This document shows, piece by piece, positions 1-7,790 of a stretch of DNA of 64,000 nt. Source of the stretch: Candidatus Paceibacter sp. (GTDB lineage Bacteria > Patescibacteria > ABY1 > S139-126). The position numbers were made by a program, and so were the translations under genes. Positions within the stretch are counted from its first letter, which is position 1, and each line of letters starts with the position of its first letter. The stretch lies in NCBI GenBank assembly GCA_020724865.1, contig DYGA01000002.1, forward strand, positions 115,161-179,160. The letters run 5' to 3'. The notes beneath the pieces were generated by a model that did not search any database, was not told where the DNA came from, and worked only from the letters and a program-made list of their open reading frames with translations.

Positions 1-2
1 AT

Positions 3-167
3 CCAGAAGCTGATCCTTATACCATTGTCGGCAATCAATATGCAGCCAGTAGTACTCCTAGAGTAACTATCATCTTATCTTCAGAAAATATTACCAGTAA
101 ACAAGCAGAAAAAAATATACAAAATTTACAAACCACTGTATCATCGCGAGTGTATAAAAGATTTTAG
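3..167 (+). CDS. C-terminal fragment of an unrecognised, probably pilin-related protein
   Basis: An open frame enters the window and ends at a TAG three bases before the next ATG, leaving 55 codons minus the stop. The visible tail is polar (rich in Ser, Thr, Gln, Asn) and ends in VYKRF, with no recognisable motif. Its tight spacing to the PilX-like gene suggests a type IV pilus or pseudopilin operon, where several prepilin-like genes usually stand in a row. The family assignment rests on context only; the N-terminus that would carry a prepilin signal lies outside the window. Confidence 0.55.
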   Translation, partial: PEADPYTIVGNQYAASSTPRVTIILSSENITSKQAEKNIQNLQTTVSSRVYKRF

Positions 168-170
168 TTT

Positions 171-1070
171 ATGATTTATTTAGATTTATATAACCAGCGC
201 TTAGTTATGTGTTATAAACAAACAAAAACCAATCAGCAGGGTACAATATTACTTTTAGCCTTACTAATTATGTCAGGACTAGTTATCGGAGGTTTTACCT
301 TAGGTAGTATTGTAGTCAGTGAATTAAGGCAGTCTCGTCAATTGGATCAGGCGATAGTTGCTTATTATGCGGCCGAATCTGGTGCAGAAAAATTGTTGTT
401 TGATTGGCGTGATACATCACAGTGTGGGGCTTTATGTCCAAGTAATGCCCAACTTTTTGCTAACCCTACTTGTAGTGAGACCAGTACAATTGGTTGGAGT
501 TGTAGTATGAGTACAGCTCAAGGCGTGTCTCAAGTTAGTTTTGTTTTACCTCAAATGCAGGTAGAGCAAATTCCTTTATATTTGCCAGACGATCCCAGTA
601 AAAGATCAAACGCAGAATCAATGAGAATTTATTGGCAAGATGCTAATATACAAAATGGCATAGAACCATGGTTAGAAGTATCTATTTTAGGTTGGCCAGC
701 CGCGCTGAGTATAAATTACAATGATGCTAAAGAAATTATGAAAAGAGTCTATAAATGTTCTCCGGATAATATTGATCGGCCTTTTTGTGATGATATTACT
801 ATTAATGAGCTTAATGGCGCTTACGGTTATATTATTAGATTGCGGTCATTGTTTGATGATGTGGAAAATGTCCGGGTAAAGTTTTATCAAAGTGACAACG
901 CTGTCAATGAGTTGGATCTAAGAGATTATATCAAGGTTGCTAATTTTACTGGCACTTGGAATGGTATAAAACAAGGCATGCGGGTGCAGTTTCCGGTTGT
1001 TAATCCTTCTTCAGCTATGTTTGATTTTGTTTTATTTTCGGAAAATAGTTTGCTAAAGCAGATATTTTAA
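171..1070 (+). CDS. PilX-like type IV pilus assembly protein
   Basis: About 299 residues. A short polar leader with QQG is followed by one strongly hydrophobic helix (roughly residues 25-50) and then a conserved-looking QLDQAIVAYYAAESGAEK stretch, which is the usual PilX N-terminal pattern of minor-pilin genes. The remainder is a predicted extracytoplasmic domain with four cysteines between about residues 85 and 111 and two more near 194-204. An internal ATG at 207 would give a leader of more normal length, so the start is uncertain. It sits directly behind a probable pilin gene and 2 bases before ligA. Role inferred: minor pilin that helps prime or display the pilus. Confidence 0.7.
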   Translation: MIYLDLYNQRLVMCYKQTKTNQQGTILLLALLIMSGLVIGGFTLGSIVVSELRQSRQLDQAIVAYYAAESGAEKLLFDWRDTSQCGALCPSNAQLFANPTCSETSTIGWSCSMSTAQGVSQVSFVLPQMQVEQIPLYLPDDPSKRSNAESMRIYWQDANIQNGIEPWLEVSILGWPAALSINYNDAKEIMKRVYKCSPDNIDRPFCDDITINELNGAYGYIIRLRSLFDDVENVRVKFYQSDNAVNELDLRDYIKVANFTGTWNGIKQGMRVQFPVVNPSSAMFDFVLFSENSLLKQIF

Positions 1071-1072
1071 TT

Positions 1073-3067
1073 ATGGATAAAAATCAAGCTAAAGACAGAA
1101 TTGCTAAATTACGCGCGGAGATTGAACATCACCGCTATTTATATCATGTATTAGATGCCCCAGAGATATCAGATGGCGCTTTAGATAGTTTAAAAAATGA
1201 GTTGGAAAATTTGGAAAAGCAGTATCCGGAATTTATTACCGAAGATTCTCCCACCCAACGGGTAGGCGGTAGTCCTTTGGCTAAATTTAAAAAAGTTAAA
1301 CATGACAAGCCAATGTTGTCTATCAATGATGCCTTCAGTAGACAAGATTTAGATGACTGGTTTGAGAGAATAAGTAAATTAACTCAGGCTAATTTAGATT
1401 TTTTTTGTGAACCAAAAATTGACGGCTTGGCAGTTTCTTTGCGTTATGAGAATAATAAACTGGTGAGAGCAGCCACCAGAGGAGACGGATTGGTAGGTGA
1501 AGATGTTACTATGAATATACGGACCATTGAATCAATTCCCTTGCGCTTACATGATGAAAAAAATCAACTCCCCCAGGTAGTAGAAATTAGAGGTGAGGTT
1601 TATATGACCAAAAATGTTTTTGACAAGTTGAATAAAGAGTTGTCAAAACAAGGAGAAAAAACCTTTGCTAATCCTCGGAATGCGGCGGCCGGATCAATCA
1701 GGCAATTAGATCCAAGATTGACTGCTAAAAGAGAGTTGAAATTTATGGCTTATGATATTGTTACTGATTTAGGTTTAGATAGCCATCAAGCTGTGCATGA
1801 AAAATTAAAACAAATTGGTTTCCGGGCGGGTGATTATTTAAAACTATGCAAAGATTTAGATGAAGTATTTGCCTGGTTTAATGAATTAAAGAAAATAAGA
1901 AATAAATTACCTTACTGGATTGATGGGGTAGTGGTAATGGTTAACAACTTAGCCGTTTTTAATCAATTGGGTTTTACTGGTAAAGCGCCTCGAGGTATAT
2001 TGGCTTTAAAATTTCCCGCAGAACAAGTTACGACAATTGTAGAAAATGTTATTGTTCAAGTAGGTCGCACAGGTGTTTTAACGCCAGTGGCAGTTTTACG
2101 ACCTGTAACTGTTGCGGGAACAATAGTATCACGAGCGACTTTACATAATTTTGCTGAAATTGAAAGATTAGGCATAAAAATTGGCGATACAGTAATTATT
2201 CAAAAAGCTGGTGATATTATTCCGGAAGTAGTTCAGGTGATAAAAAATTTAAGAACAGGTAAAGAAAAAAATATCAAAGTTCCTAAACGGTGCCCAGTTT
2301 GTAATTCGCCCGTAGTTAAACCCGAATCAGAAGTAAATTTTTATTGTAGCAACAAAAGTTGTTTTGCTATGCAGCGGGAACAGTTATACCATTTTGTATC
2401 AAAAAATGCTTTTAATATCGTCGGATTGGGACCAAAGATTATTGATCAATTGATTGAAGAAGGTTTAATCGAAGATGCGGCAGATATTTTTGCTTTAACT
2501 AAAGGTGATTTAGAACCTTTGGATAGATTTGCGGAAAAAGCCGCTAGTAATTTAATTGCCAGTATAAATCAAGCTAAAAAAATTAGTTTAGCCCGTTTTA
2601 TTTATGCTTTAGGTATTAGACATGTGGGCGAGCAAACTGCCATTGCTTTGGCAGAAAATTTTTCTAGTTTAGAAAATTTGAGAAAAGCTAGTCAAGAAAA
2701 ATTAGCTGAGATAAATGATATTGGTCCAGTAGTAGCCAAAAGTATTTATGATTATTTTCAGCAGCCGAAAAATATTAAATTAATTGAGAAATTATTAGCC
2801 GCAGGGGTAGTAATTAGTGTGGCCAAAAAATCTAAACAAAATAAGTTTTTTGGTAAGAATTTTGTTTTAACTGGCACGTTATCAAGTCTAACCCGTGACC
2901 AAGCCAAAGAATATATCCGACGATTTGGTGGTCGGGTTAGTTCTAGTGTTAGTAGGCAAACTGACTATGTGGTAGTAGGTTCTGAGCCAGGATCTAAATA
3001 CGCTCAGGCAAAAAAATTGGGAGTTAAAATATTAAATGAAAAAGAGTTTTTGGATTTGATTAAATAA
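1073..3067 (+). CDS. ligA: NAD-dependent DNA ligase LigA
   Basis: 664 residues, the normal length of bacterial LigA. It seals nicks during replication and repair using NAD. The adenylation motif KIDG (in CEPKIDGLAVSLRY, residues about 113-126) contains the catalytic lysine; a four-cysteine zinc finger (CPVC...CSNKSC) lies at about 405-430, followed by helix-hairpin-helix repeats and a C-terminal BRCT domain (FVLTGTLSSLTRDQAKEYI onward, about 597-664). It starts 2 bases after the pilus gene and has no Shine-Dalgarno, so it is probably translationally coupled or expressed from within that operon. Nothing unusual is seen in the protein. Confidence 0.98.
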   Translation: MDKNQAKDRIAKLRAEIEHHRYLYHVLDAPEISDGALDSLKNELENLEKQYPEFITEDSPTQRVGGSPLAKFKKVKHDKPMLSINDAFSRQDLDDWFERISKLTQANLDFFCEPKIDGLAVSLRYENNKLVRAATRGDGLVGEDVTMNIRTIESIPLRLHDEKNQLPQVVEIRGEVYMTKNVFDKLNKELSKQGEKTFANPRNAAAGSIRQLDPRLTAKRELKFMAYDIVTDLGLDSHQAVHEKLKQIGFRAGDYLKLCKDLDEVFAWFNELKKIRNKLPYWIDGVVVMVNNLAVFNQLGFTGKAPRGILALKFPAEQVTTIVENVIVQVGRTGVLTPVAVLRPVTVAGTIVSRATLHNFAEIERLGIKIGDTVIIQKAGDIIPEVVQVIKNLRTGKEKNIKVPKRCPVCNSPVVKPESEVNFYCSNKSCFAMQREQLYHFVSKNAFNIVGLGPKIIDQLIEEGLIEDAADIFALTKGDLEPLDRFAEKAASNLIASINQAKKISLARFIYALGIRHVGEQTAIALAENFSSLENLRKASQEKLAEINDIGPVVAKSIYDYFQQPKNIKLIEKLLAAGVVISVAKKSKQNKFFGKNFVLTGTLSSLTRDQAKEYIRRFGGRVSSSVSRQTDYVVVGSEPGSKYAQAKKLGVKILNEKEFLDLIK

Positions 3068-3096
3068 AAAAATATTTTTATTTTTACTTTTTGCAG

Positions 3097-3112
3097 TCCC
3101 GCGGTCGCGGGA
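3097..3112. repeat. GC-rich 16-bp near-perfect palindrome
   Basis: TCCCGCG and CGCGGGA arms separated by GT, in a very AT-rich surrounding just after ligA. It could form a small hairpin but no T-run follows on the plus strand. Short GC palindromes of this sort are often dispersed repeats in genomes of this group; copy number cannot be judged from one window. Confidence 0.6.
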
Positions 3113-3120
3113 TAGTCAAA

Positions 3121-3252
3121 ACTTCCGATCAGCTCTGTTGTTCAGGTAAAATTGCCAATCTGCTCGTGCGCTTCTTAAAATTCGCTGCGTTTAGTTGAGA
3201 GAGGTATATTCTGTTCTCTTTTTGGCAATTTTTCACTTCAGGCAACGGAAGG
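3121..3252. repeat. 132-bp imperfect inverted repeat, possible structured RNA or MITE
   Basis: Nested complementary blocks: ACTTCCG (3121) with CGGAAG (3246), GTTG with CAAC, and AAAATTGCCA (3148) with TGGCAATTTT (3222), leaving an internal loop in which TTCAGG occurs on both sides. GC content is visibly above the flanks. No ORF uses it. It may be an untranslated RNA, a ligA 3' structure or a miniature repeat element; the layout of outer stem, symmetric bubble and inner stem is loosely like 6S RNA but no conserved sequence supports that. Confidence 0.45.
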
Positions 3253-3319
3253 TCAGCAAGAAATTTTAATTAAGATTAAATAATTTAGTATTAGTTTAAA
3301 ATTTACAGTTTAAAATTAA

Positions 3320-3342
3320 AAAGCTGTCTGGTTGACAGCTTT
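3320..3342. terminator. Hairpin terminator between ligA region and the RNA candidate
   Basis: AAAGCTGTC and GACAGCTTT form a 9-bp stem with a 5-base loop, followed by T-rich sequence on both strands. It can end transcripts from ligA on the plus strand and backs up termination of the minus-strand RNA candidate. Confidence 0.75.
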
Positions 3343-3356
3343 ATTTTAATTTTTTT

Positions 3357-3457
3357 AAAAAAGGGCAGGGCTGGCATGGGTGGGGGTATGTTGCCAATCT
3401 TATAAGGATTCATCATCCCTACTGAAGATTACGCCCTGCCGCGTTTAAAGAGCTAGT
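3357..3457 (-). ncRNA. Unclassified small structured RNA candidate with a C-rich loop
   Basis: Read on the minus strand, a GC-rich island about 75 bases long folds as a three-way junction: closing stem GGCAGGGC (3440-3433) with GCCCUGCC (3371-3364), hairpin AAUCUU/AAGAUU (3430-3425 with 3401-3396) capped by a second stem around a GAUGA loop, and hairpin GGCA/UGCC (3395-3392 with 3376-3373) whose loop is a C-rich run (CCCCCACCC). Six U residues follow the closing stem directly, as in an intrinsic terminator. A TTGACA promoter lies about 30 bases upstream. There is no ORF. It lacks the GGAA tetraloop and asymmetric loop of SRP RNA, and I recognise no riboswitch. C-rich loops in small RNAs often pair with Shine-Dalgarno sequences, so a regulatory role is possible. 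Confidence 0.65.
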
Positions 3458-3463
3458 TTTTTT

Positions 3464-3491
3464 ATATTAGCTTATCAAAAAAATATGTCAA
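3464..3491 (-). promoter_or_regulatory. Sigma-70-type promoter for the minus-strand RNA candidate
   Basis: TTGACA (3491-3486), 16-base spacer, TAATAT (3469-3464) on the minus strand. The predicted start is near 3457, just before the GC-rich structured element. No coding gene lies downstream on this strand before ligA's 3' end, so the promoter supports a non-coding RNA. Confidence 0.65.
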
Positions 3492-3545
3492 GTCCGTTTT
3501 GGATTTAACTGTGATATTTTATATTTTTATCTTTTAGCCTATAGG

Positions 3546-3573
3546 TTGGCTTTTTTTGGTTATTTGTTAAAAT
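3546..3573 (+). promoter_or_regulatory. Promoter of gatC, leaderless arrangement
   Basis: TTGGCT, 16-base spacer, TAAAAT (3568-3573), then only six bases to the ATG of gatC. The predicted transcript starts at or next to the start codon, and no Shine-Dalgarno is present. Confidence 0.6.
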
Positions 3574-3579
3574 AATATT

Positions 3580-3861
3580 ATGATTGATAAAAAACAAATT
3601 GAGCATTTAGCCAGACTTTCCCGGATAAGTTTATCCTCAGAAGAAATAATATCATTTCAGCATCAGGTGGCTGATATTTTAAATTTTGTTTCAATATTAC
3701 AAAAAATTGATACTTCCGACATCATTCCCAGTTTTTATTTAGCTGAGCAAACAAATTTTCGTGATGATGAAATTAAAGTTTTTCCAGATAGAGATAACTT
3801 AATATCAGCTATGCCAGAAAAAAAAGATAGTTTATTAAAAATTCCTAAAATATTTTCATGA
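3580..3861 (+). CDS. gatC: Aspartyl/glutamyl-tRNA amidotransferase subunit C
   Basis: 93 residues, the usual size for GatC, the small subunit that wraps around GatA and stabilises the GatCAB complex. The complex amidates Glu-tRNA(Gln) and Asp-tRNA(Asn). The pattern IEHLARLSRISLSSEEI near the N-terminus, a central ILNFVSILQKIDTSDI helix and a C-terminal LLKIPKIF are family hallmarks. It overlaps gatA by four bases (ATGA), indicating coupled translation. The upstream -10 hexamer lies six bases from the ATG, so the mRNA is likely leaderless. gatB is not in this window. Confidence 0.95.
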   Translation: MIDKKQIEHLARLSRISLSSEEIISFQHQVADILNFVSILQKIDTSDIIPSFYLAEQTNFRDDEIKVFPDRDNLISAMPEKKDSLLKIPKIFS

Positions 3862-5312
3862 ATATCCAAACTGAAACAATTTTTTCTTGGCATGACAAAT
3901 TGGTAAAAAAAGAGGTAAGTGCCGTAGAAATTTTGACTTTATATAAAAAGCGAATAGAAAAATTGGATAAAGAAATTCAAGCTTTTTTAACTTTGGATTT
4001 TGAACACGCATTACAACAAGCCAAAAATATTGATGAACAAATAAAGCAAAAACAAGAAATTTCTCTTTTAGCTGGTCTGCCAGTAGGCGTAAAAGATGTG
4101 TTAATGACTAAGGGTTTAAGGACTACAGCCGGTTCAAAAATTTTGGATAAATATCAGGCTGTGTATGATGCTACGGTTGTTGCTCGGCTTAAAGATCAAG
4201 GTATGGTTATGGTTGGAAAAAATAATTGTGATGAATTTGCTATGGGTTCAAGTACCGAAAATTCGGCTTTTTATCCGACAAAAAATCCTTATGATTTAAC
4301 TCGTGTTCCCGGTGGTTCATCAGGGGGAAGCGCCGCTGCAGTAGCAGCTAGTGAAGTGGTTTACTCTTTAGGCACTGATACCGGAGGTTCAATCAGACAA
4401 CCGGCTGCTTTTTGTGGAGTCGTAGGACTTAAACCAACTTATGGTTTGGTTTCACGTTATGGTTTAATTGCCATGGCTTCGTCACTTGATTGTATTGGTC
4501 CGTTTACTAAAACTGTAGCTGAATCTGCGGCCGTTTTATCTATTATTGCCGGTCATGATGCTAATGATGCTACCACCCAAGACAAAAAAATTAAAAATTA
4601 TCATGCTGAATTATCAGCTAATGTTAAGGGTTTAAAAGTTGGATTACCCCAGGAATATTTTATCAAAGGTTTAGATGAAAAAATAAAGTCAATTATTATG
4701 AAATTGGTAAGGCAATTAGCAAACCAAGGGGCAGAAATTATTGATGTCAGTTTACCTTTAACTGAATATGCTTTGCCAGTTTATTATATTATTATGCCGG
4801 CTGAAGTCAGTTCCAATTTGGCCAAATTTGACGGCTTACGTTTTGGTTCAAGAGGTAAAGAACAAAAAAATTTATTTGCTTATTATGCTCATACGCGAGG
4901 TCAGGGTTTTGGCGCTGAAGTTAGGCGGCGCATTTTGATTGGAACCTATGTTTTATCAGCCGGTTATGTTGATGATTATTATTTACAAGCCCAAAAAGTC
5001 AGAACAAAAATTTATCAAGATTTTACCAAGATTTTTACTACAGTAGATGTTTTATTAACACCCACCACACCAACTATACCTTTTAAATTGGGGGATAAAA
5101 TTAGCGACCCGTTGCAGATGTATTTATCAGATATTTATACGGTATCGGCTAATTTAGCAGGATTGCCTGGATTATCAGTGCCAGCAGGTATGGTGGAAAA
5201 TCTGCCAGTTGGTGTCCAATTAATAGGGCCAAGATTTAGTGAAAGTACATTATTCAATATTGGTTTAGTCATTGAAGAGCTCAGAGAACCAATTAACCAG
5301 CCAAATTTATGA
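3858..5312 (+). CDS. gatA: Aspartyl/glutamyl-tRNA amidotransferase subunit A
   Basis: 484 residues, full length. GatA is the amidase that releases ammonia from glutamine and channels it to GatB. The amidase-signature Ser-cisSer-Lys triad is visible: the lysine in VGVKDVL (about residue 80), the glycine/serine loop PGGSSGGSAAAVAA (about 153-166) and DTGGSIRQPAA (about 174-184), where the nucleophile lies. It starts inside gatC (4-base overlap) and its stop overlaps the next gene by four bases, making a tight gatC-gatA-membrane-protein operon. GatB, which completes the enzyme, must be encoded elsewhere. Confidence 0.97.
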   Translation: MNIQTETIFSWHDKLVKKEVSAVEILTLYKKRIEKLDKEIQAFLTLDFEHALQQAKNIDEQIKQKQEISLLAGLPVGVKDVLMTKGLRTTAGSKILDKYQAVYDATVVARLKDQGMVMVGKNNCDEFAMGSSTENSAFYPTKNPYDLTRVPGGSSGGSAAAVAASEVVYSLGTDTGGSIRQPAAFCGVVGLKPTYGLVSRYGLIAMASSLDCIGPFTKTVAESAAVLSIIAGHDANDATTQDKKIKNYHAELSANVKGLKVGLPQEYFIKGLDEKIKSIIMKLVRQLANQGAEIIDVSLPLTEYALPVYYIIMPAEVSSNLAKFDGLRFGSRGKEQKNLFAYYAHTRGQGFGAEVRRRILIGTYVLSAGYVDDYYLQAQKVRTKIYQDFTKIFTTVDVLLTPTTPTIPFKLGDKISDPLQMYLSDIYTVSANLAGLPGLSVPAGMVENLPVGVQLIGPRFSESTLFNIGLVIEELREPINQPNL

Positions 5313-5725
5313 TATTCATTTTAGGTGGTATATTTTTTATAATTTTGCTAGGAATAGTAGTTTATATATTGAAAAAAGAAAACTCTTATGACGAGTTGGA
5401 TATCGCTAGTTGGCAGAGTGAATGGGAAAAAATTAAAATGTTAGCTAAAAGTAAAGATGAGTTTGCTCAAAGACAAGCGGTAATTGCGGCTGATAATTTA
5501 TTTGATAAATTATTAAAACATAGAGGTATAGGCGGTTCTTCTTTTGGTGAAAGATTGAAAATTATTCAAAGTCGATATCCTGCATTGCGGCAAGTTTGGT
5601 CAGCCCATTTATTACGCAACCGTCTAGTTCATGAAAGTTCTTATAAATTAAAAAATAATGAAGCCGAGAAAGCCATAAAAATTTTTGCTAAAGGTTTCAA
5701 AGAGTTAGGTTTAAATTTAAATTAA
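5309..5725 (+). CDS. Membrane-anchored protein with a HEPN-like RNRLVH motif
   Basis: 138 residues. One N-terminal membrane helix (residues about 2-21) precedes a helical cytoplasmic domain. Near residue 103 is RNRLVHE, which fits the Rx4-6H signature of HEPN domains, helical folds that in some families are RNases and in others only bind nucleotides or proteins. The gene overlaps gatA by four bases and is followed five bases later by thioredoxin reductase. I do not recognise a named family. RNase activity is not implied by the motif alone, and the linkage to the amidotransferase suggests a housekeeping job instead of a toxin, since no antitoxin-like partner is adjacent. Confidence 0.75.
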   Translation: MIFILGGIFFIILLGIVVYILKKENSYDELDIASWQSEWEKIKMLAKSKDEFAQRQAVIAADNLFDKLLKHRGIGGSSFGERLKIIQSRYPALRQVWSAHLLRNRLVHESSYKLKNNEAEKAIKIFAKGFKELGLNLN

Positions 5726-5730
5726 AATAT

Positions 5731-6711
5731 ATGTCAAACGATAAAACACATCCATCTTTAGATAGTTTACAATCTAGAACACTAGATTTAATTATTGCGG
5801 GGGCCGGGCCGGCTGGTTTAAGTGCAGCAGTTTATTCGTCACGGCGTAAACTTGATACCTTGGTAATTACCAAAGATATTGGCGGACAGACTAATTGGTC
5901 AGCCGAAGTAGAAAATTATTTAGGCTATGAGTTTATGTCTGGTTATGAGTTGGCACAAAAATTTTATGCACATGTTAAGAAAATAGATGATGAAAATTCT
6001 TTGTTTGACTTGGAGTTATTGGAGAACGATCCCGTGGTAAAAATAGAGCCAGAAGGTAAAGAATTTTTAGTGACGACTCAAAGTCAAAAAATATTTAGAG
6101 CACGAGCGGTGTTAATTGCCACTGGTGCTAAGCCTCGCCATTTAAATATACCAGGTGAAAAAGAGTTGATTGGACGGGGGGTCACGTTTTGTGCTACTTG
6201 CGATGGGCCGCTTTATCAAAATAAAATAATTGCGGTAATTGGCGGAGGAAATAGTGCTATGGAAGCAGTACTATATTTAACCAAAATTGCTAAAACTATT
6301 TATTTAATAAATATTAATGAAAATTTTCGAGGAGAGACAACTTTGGCAGAAGAAATTGCAAAGTTAAAAAATGTTATAATAAAAAACAATACGGAAACAT
6401 TAGCCATGTCGGGTACTGGTAAATTGGAAAAAATTAAAATAAAAAATAAAAAAACTTTACAAGAAGAATGGATTGCGGTTGACGGTGTTTTTGAAGAAAT
6501 AGGTTATGAACCAAATAGTGCGCCGTTTGCGAATTTGGTTAAATTAAATGCCAAAAAAGAGATTATTATTGACGAAAGAAATCGCACCTCAGTGCCGGGG
6601 ATTTTTGCTGCTGGCGACGTGTCTAGCGTTCCCCAAAAACAAATTATAATTGCTGCTGGCGAAGGTGCTAAAGCAGTACTTGAGATATATAATTATTTAC
6701 TACCAAAATAA
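5731..6711 (+). CDS. trxB: Thioredoxin reductase (FAD/NADPH)
   Basis: 326 residues. It transfers electrons from NADPH through FAD to thioredoxin-type proteins. Visible features: an FAD-binding GAGPAGLSAA loop (about 24-33), the redox pair CATC (C154, C157) followed by DGP, a second nucleotide-binding GGGNSAMEA loop (about 170-180), and the C-terminal GIFAAGDV FAD motif. Compared with standard TrxB it has a roughly 17-residue polar N-terminal extension. It leads into the CoA-binding gene by a TAATG overlap, and a DsbA-like protein follows, so this is a small thiol-redox neighbourhood. No thioredoxin gene is in the window. Confidence 0.95.
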   Translation: MSNDKTHPSLDSLQSRTLDLIIAGAGPAGLSAAVYSSRRKLDTLVITKDIGGQTNWSAEVENYLGYEFMSGYELAQKFYAHVKKIDDENSLFDLELLENDPVVKIEPEGKEFLVTTQSQKIFRARAVLIATGAKPRHLNIPGEKELIGRGVTFCATCDGPLYQNKIIAVIGGGNSAMEAVLYLTKIAKTIYLININENFRGETTLAEEIAKLKNVIIKNNTETLAMSGTGKLEKIKIKNKKTLQEEWIAVDGVFEEIGYEPNSAPFANLVKLNAKKEIIIDERNRTSVPGIFAAGDVSSVPQKQIIIAAGEGAKAVLEIYNYLLPK

Positions 6712-7085
6712 TGCCCCAAAAAACTATTGCCATCATTGGCGCGTCAAGAGATGAGAAAAAGTATTCTCACAAAGCTATTAAAGCCTTTTTAAATAGTGGT
6801 TATAAAGTTTATCCTGTAAATCCACATGCTTCCAAAATAGGTGGATTGGATTGCTATGGTGATTTGGAAGATTTACCTGAAAAAGTGGAAGAAATAAGTA
6901 TTTATTTACCACCTTATTTAACTATTGGTATTTTACAGTCATTGGTTGATTATCCAGTTAAAAAAATTTATTTAAATCCAGGTAGCGCTGATGATATTGT
7001 TAGAGATATTGCACAAAAATTTAAATTGCCCGTCGTTGAAGCTTGCAGTATACGCGCTCAAGGGCAAGATCCGGATATGTTATAG
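6711..7085 (+). CDS. CoA-binding (YccU-type) protein
   Basis: 124 residues with a single Rossmann-like CoA-binding fold. The N-terminal IAIIGASRDEKKYSHK matches the nucleotide-binding start of the CoA_binding family, and YLNPGSADD and VVEACSIRA match its later motifs. Single-domain members of this family bind CoA, and their function is generally unknown; roles in CoA-linked redox protection have been suggested. The start ATG shares a base with the trxB stop, so it is coupled to thioredoxin reductase. The AT-rich inverted repeat begins eight bases after the stop codon. Confidence 0.85.
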   Translation: MPQKTIAIIGASRDEKKYSHKAIKAFLNSGYKVYPVNPHASKIGGLDCYGDLEDLPEKVEEISIYLPPYLTIGILQSLVDYPVKKIYLNPGSADDIVRDIAQKFKLPVVEACSIRAQGQDPDML

Positions 7086-7092
7086 TAATAAT

Positions 7093-7157
7093 AATTATAA
7101 ATTATAAATTTTAAATTATAAAACAACATAAAAATTTGTAATTTATAATTTATAATT
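7093..7157. repeat. AT-rich inverted repeat, copy 1 (5' side of the dsbA-like gene)
   Basis: Arms AATTATAAATTATAAATTTT (7093-7112) and its near-complement ending at 7157, separated by about 18 bases. The arm core AATTATAAATTATAAA recurs exactly at 7791 on the other side of the DsbA-like gene. Confidence 0.65.
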
Positions 7158-7169
7158 TATTTTAAAAAT

Positions 7170-7778
7170 ATGTCCAATAAAACAAATTTATTTTTTATAA
7201 TTGCCGGAGTAGTTATTACAATTGGTGCAATTGGAATTTGGTTAAGTATGGGTAGTGCTCCAACTTATGAGAATGTTAATTCGCCTAGACCTGTTAAAGG
7301 TAGTAGTGAGGCTAAAGTTGTAGTTGAAGAATTTTCTGATTTTCAATGTCCAGCTTGTAAATCTGCCCAAGATACAGTCAAACGGGTAATCAATGAATTT
7401 GGTGACCAAATAAGATTTGAATTTAAGCATTTTCCTTTGACAACTATTCATCCGCAGGCTTTTCGGGCGGCACTGGCTTCCGAATGTGCCAATGATCAGG
7501 GTAAATTTTGGGAATATCATGATTTATTGTTTATAAATCAGCCAAATTTTTCTCCGAGCGAATTGGTATCTTATGCTGAAGGTTTAGGTTTAAATAAAGA
7601 TACTTTCAAAGCTTGTTTAGATTCAAGAGCAAAAAACGATGTTGTTCGAGCTGATATGGCTGAAGCCAGTAGTCGTCAGGTAAATGCCACTCCAACTTTT
7701 TTTGTCAATGGGCAAGTCGTGCAAAATTGGAATCAATTGGGTGACATTATTTCTGCTGCCCTCGGAGAACAAAATTAA
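7170..7778 (+). CDS. DsbA-family thiol oxidoreductase, membrane-anchored
   Basis: 202 residues. An uncleaved N-terminal helix (about 7-27) anchors a thioredoxin-fold domain outside the membrane. The active site is CPAC (C60, C63) in FSDFQCPACK, and the cis-proline loop is ATPTFFVNG near residue 172, both expected for DsbA/BdbD-type enzymes that introduce or rearrange disulfides in exported proteins. Cysteines at about 109 and 149 may form a second disulfide. Pili and other surface proteins here contain cysteines and are plausible substrates. The gene is bracketed by two copies of an AT-rich inverted repeat. Confidence 0.9.
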   Translation: MSNKTNLFFIIAGVVITIGAIGIWLSMGSAPTYENVNSPRPVKGSSEAKVVVEEFSDFQCPACKSAQDTVKRVINEFGDQIRFEFKHFPLTTIHPQAFRAALASECANDQGKFWEYHDLLFINQPNFSPSELVSYAEGLGLNKDTFKACLDSRAKNDVVRADMAEASSRQVNATPTFFVNGQVVQNWNQLGDIISAALGEQN

Positions 7779-7790
7779 TTTTAAATTTTC

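Noticed and set aside
3230..3262. SRP (4.5S) RNA, suggested by CAGGCAACGGAAGGTCAGCA resembling the SRP apical loop
   Set aside because: The bases around GGAA do not form the 3-bp stem of the SRP loop, and the CGGAAG is instead complementary to CTTCCG 120 bases upstream.
3357..3457. Hammerhead ribozyme or SRP RNA for the minus-strand structured RNA
   Set aside because: The CUGANGA core of a hammerhead is absent (GAUGAUGA only), and there is no GGAA tetraloop with the SRP internal loops.
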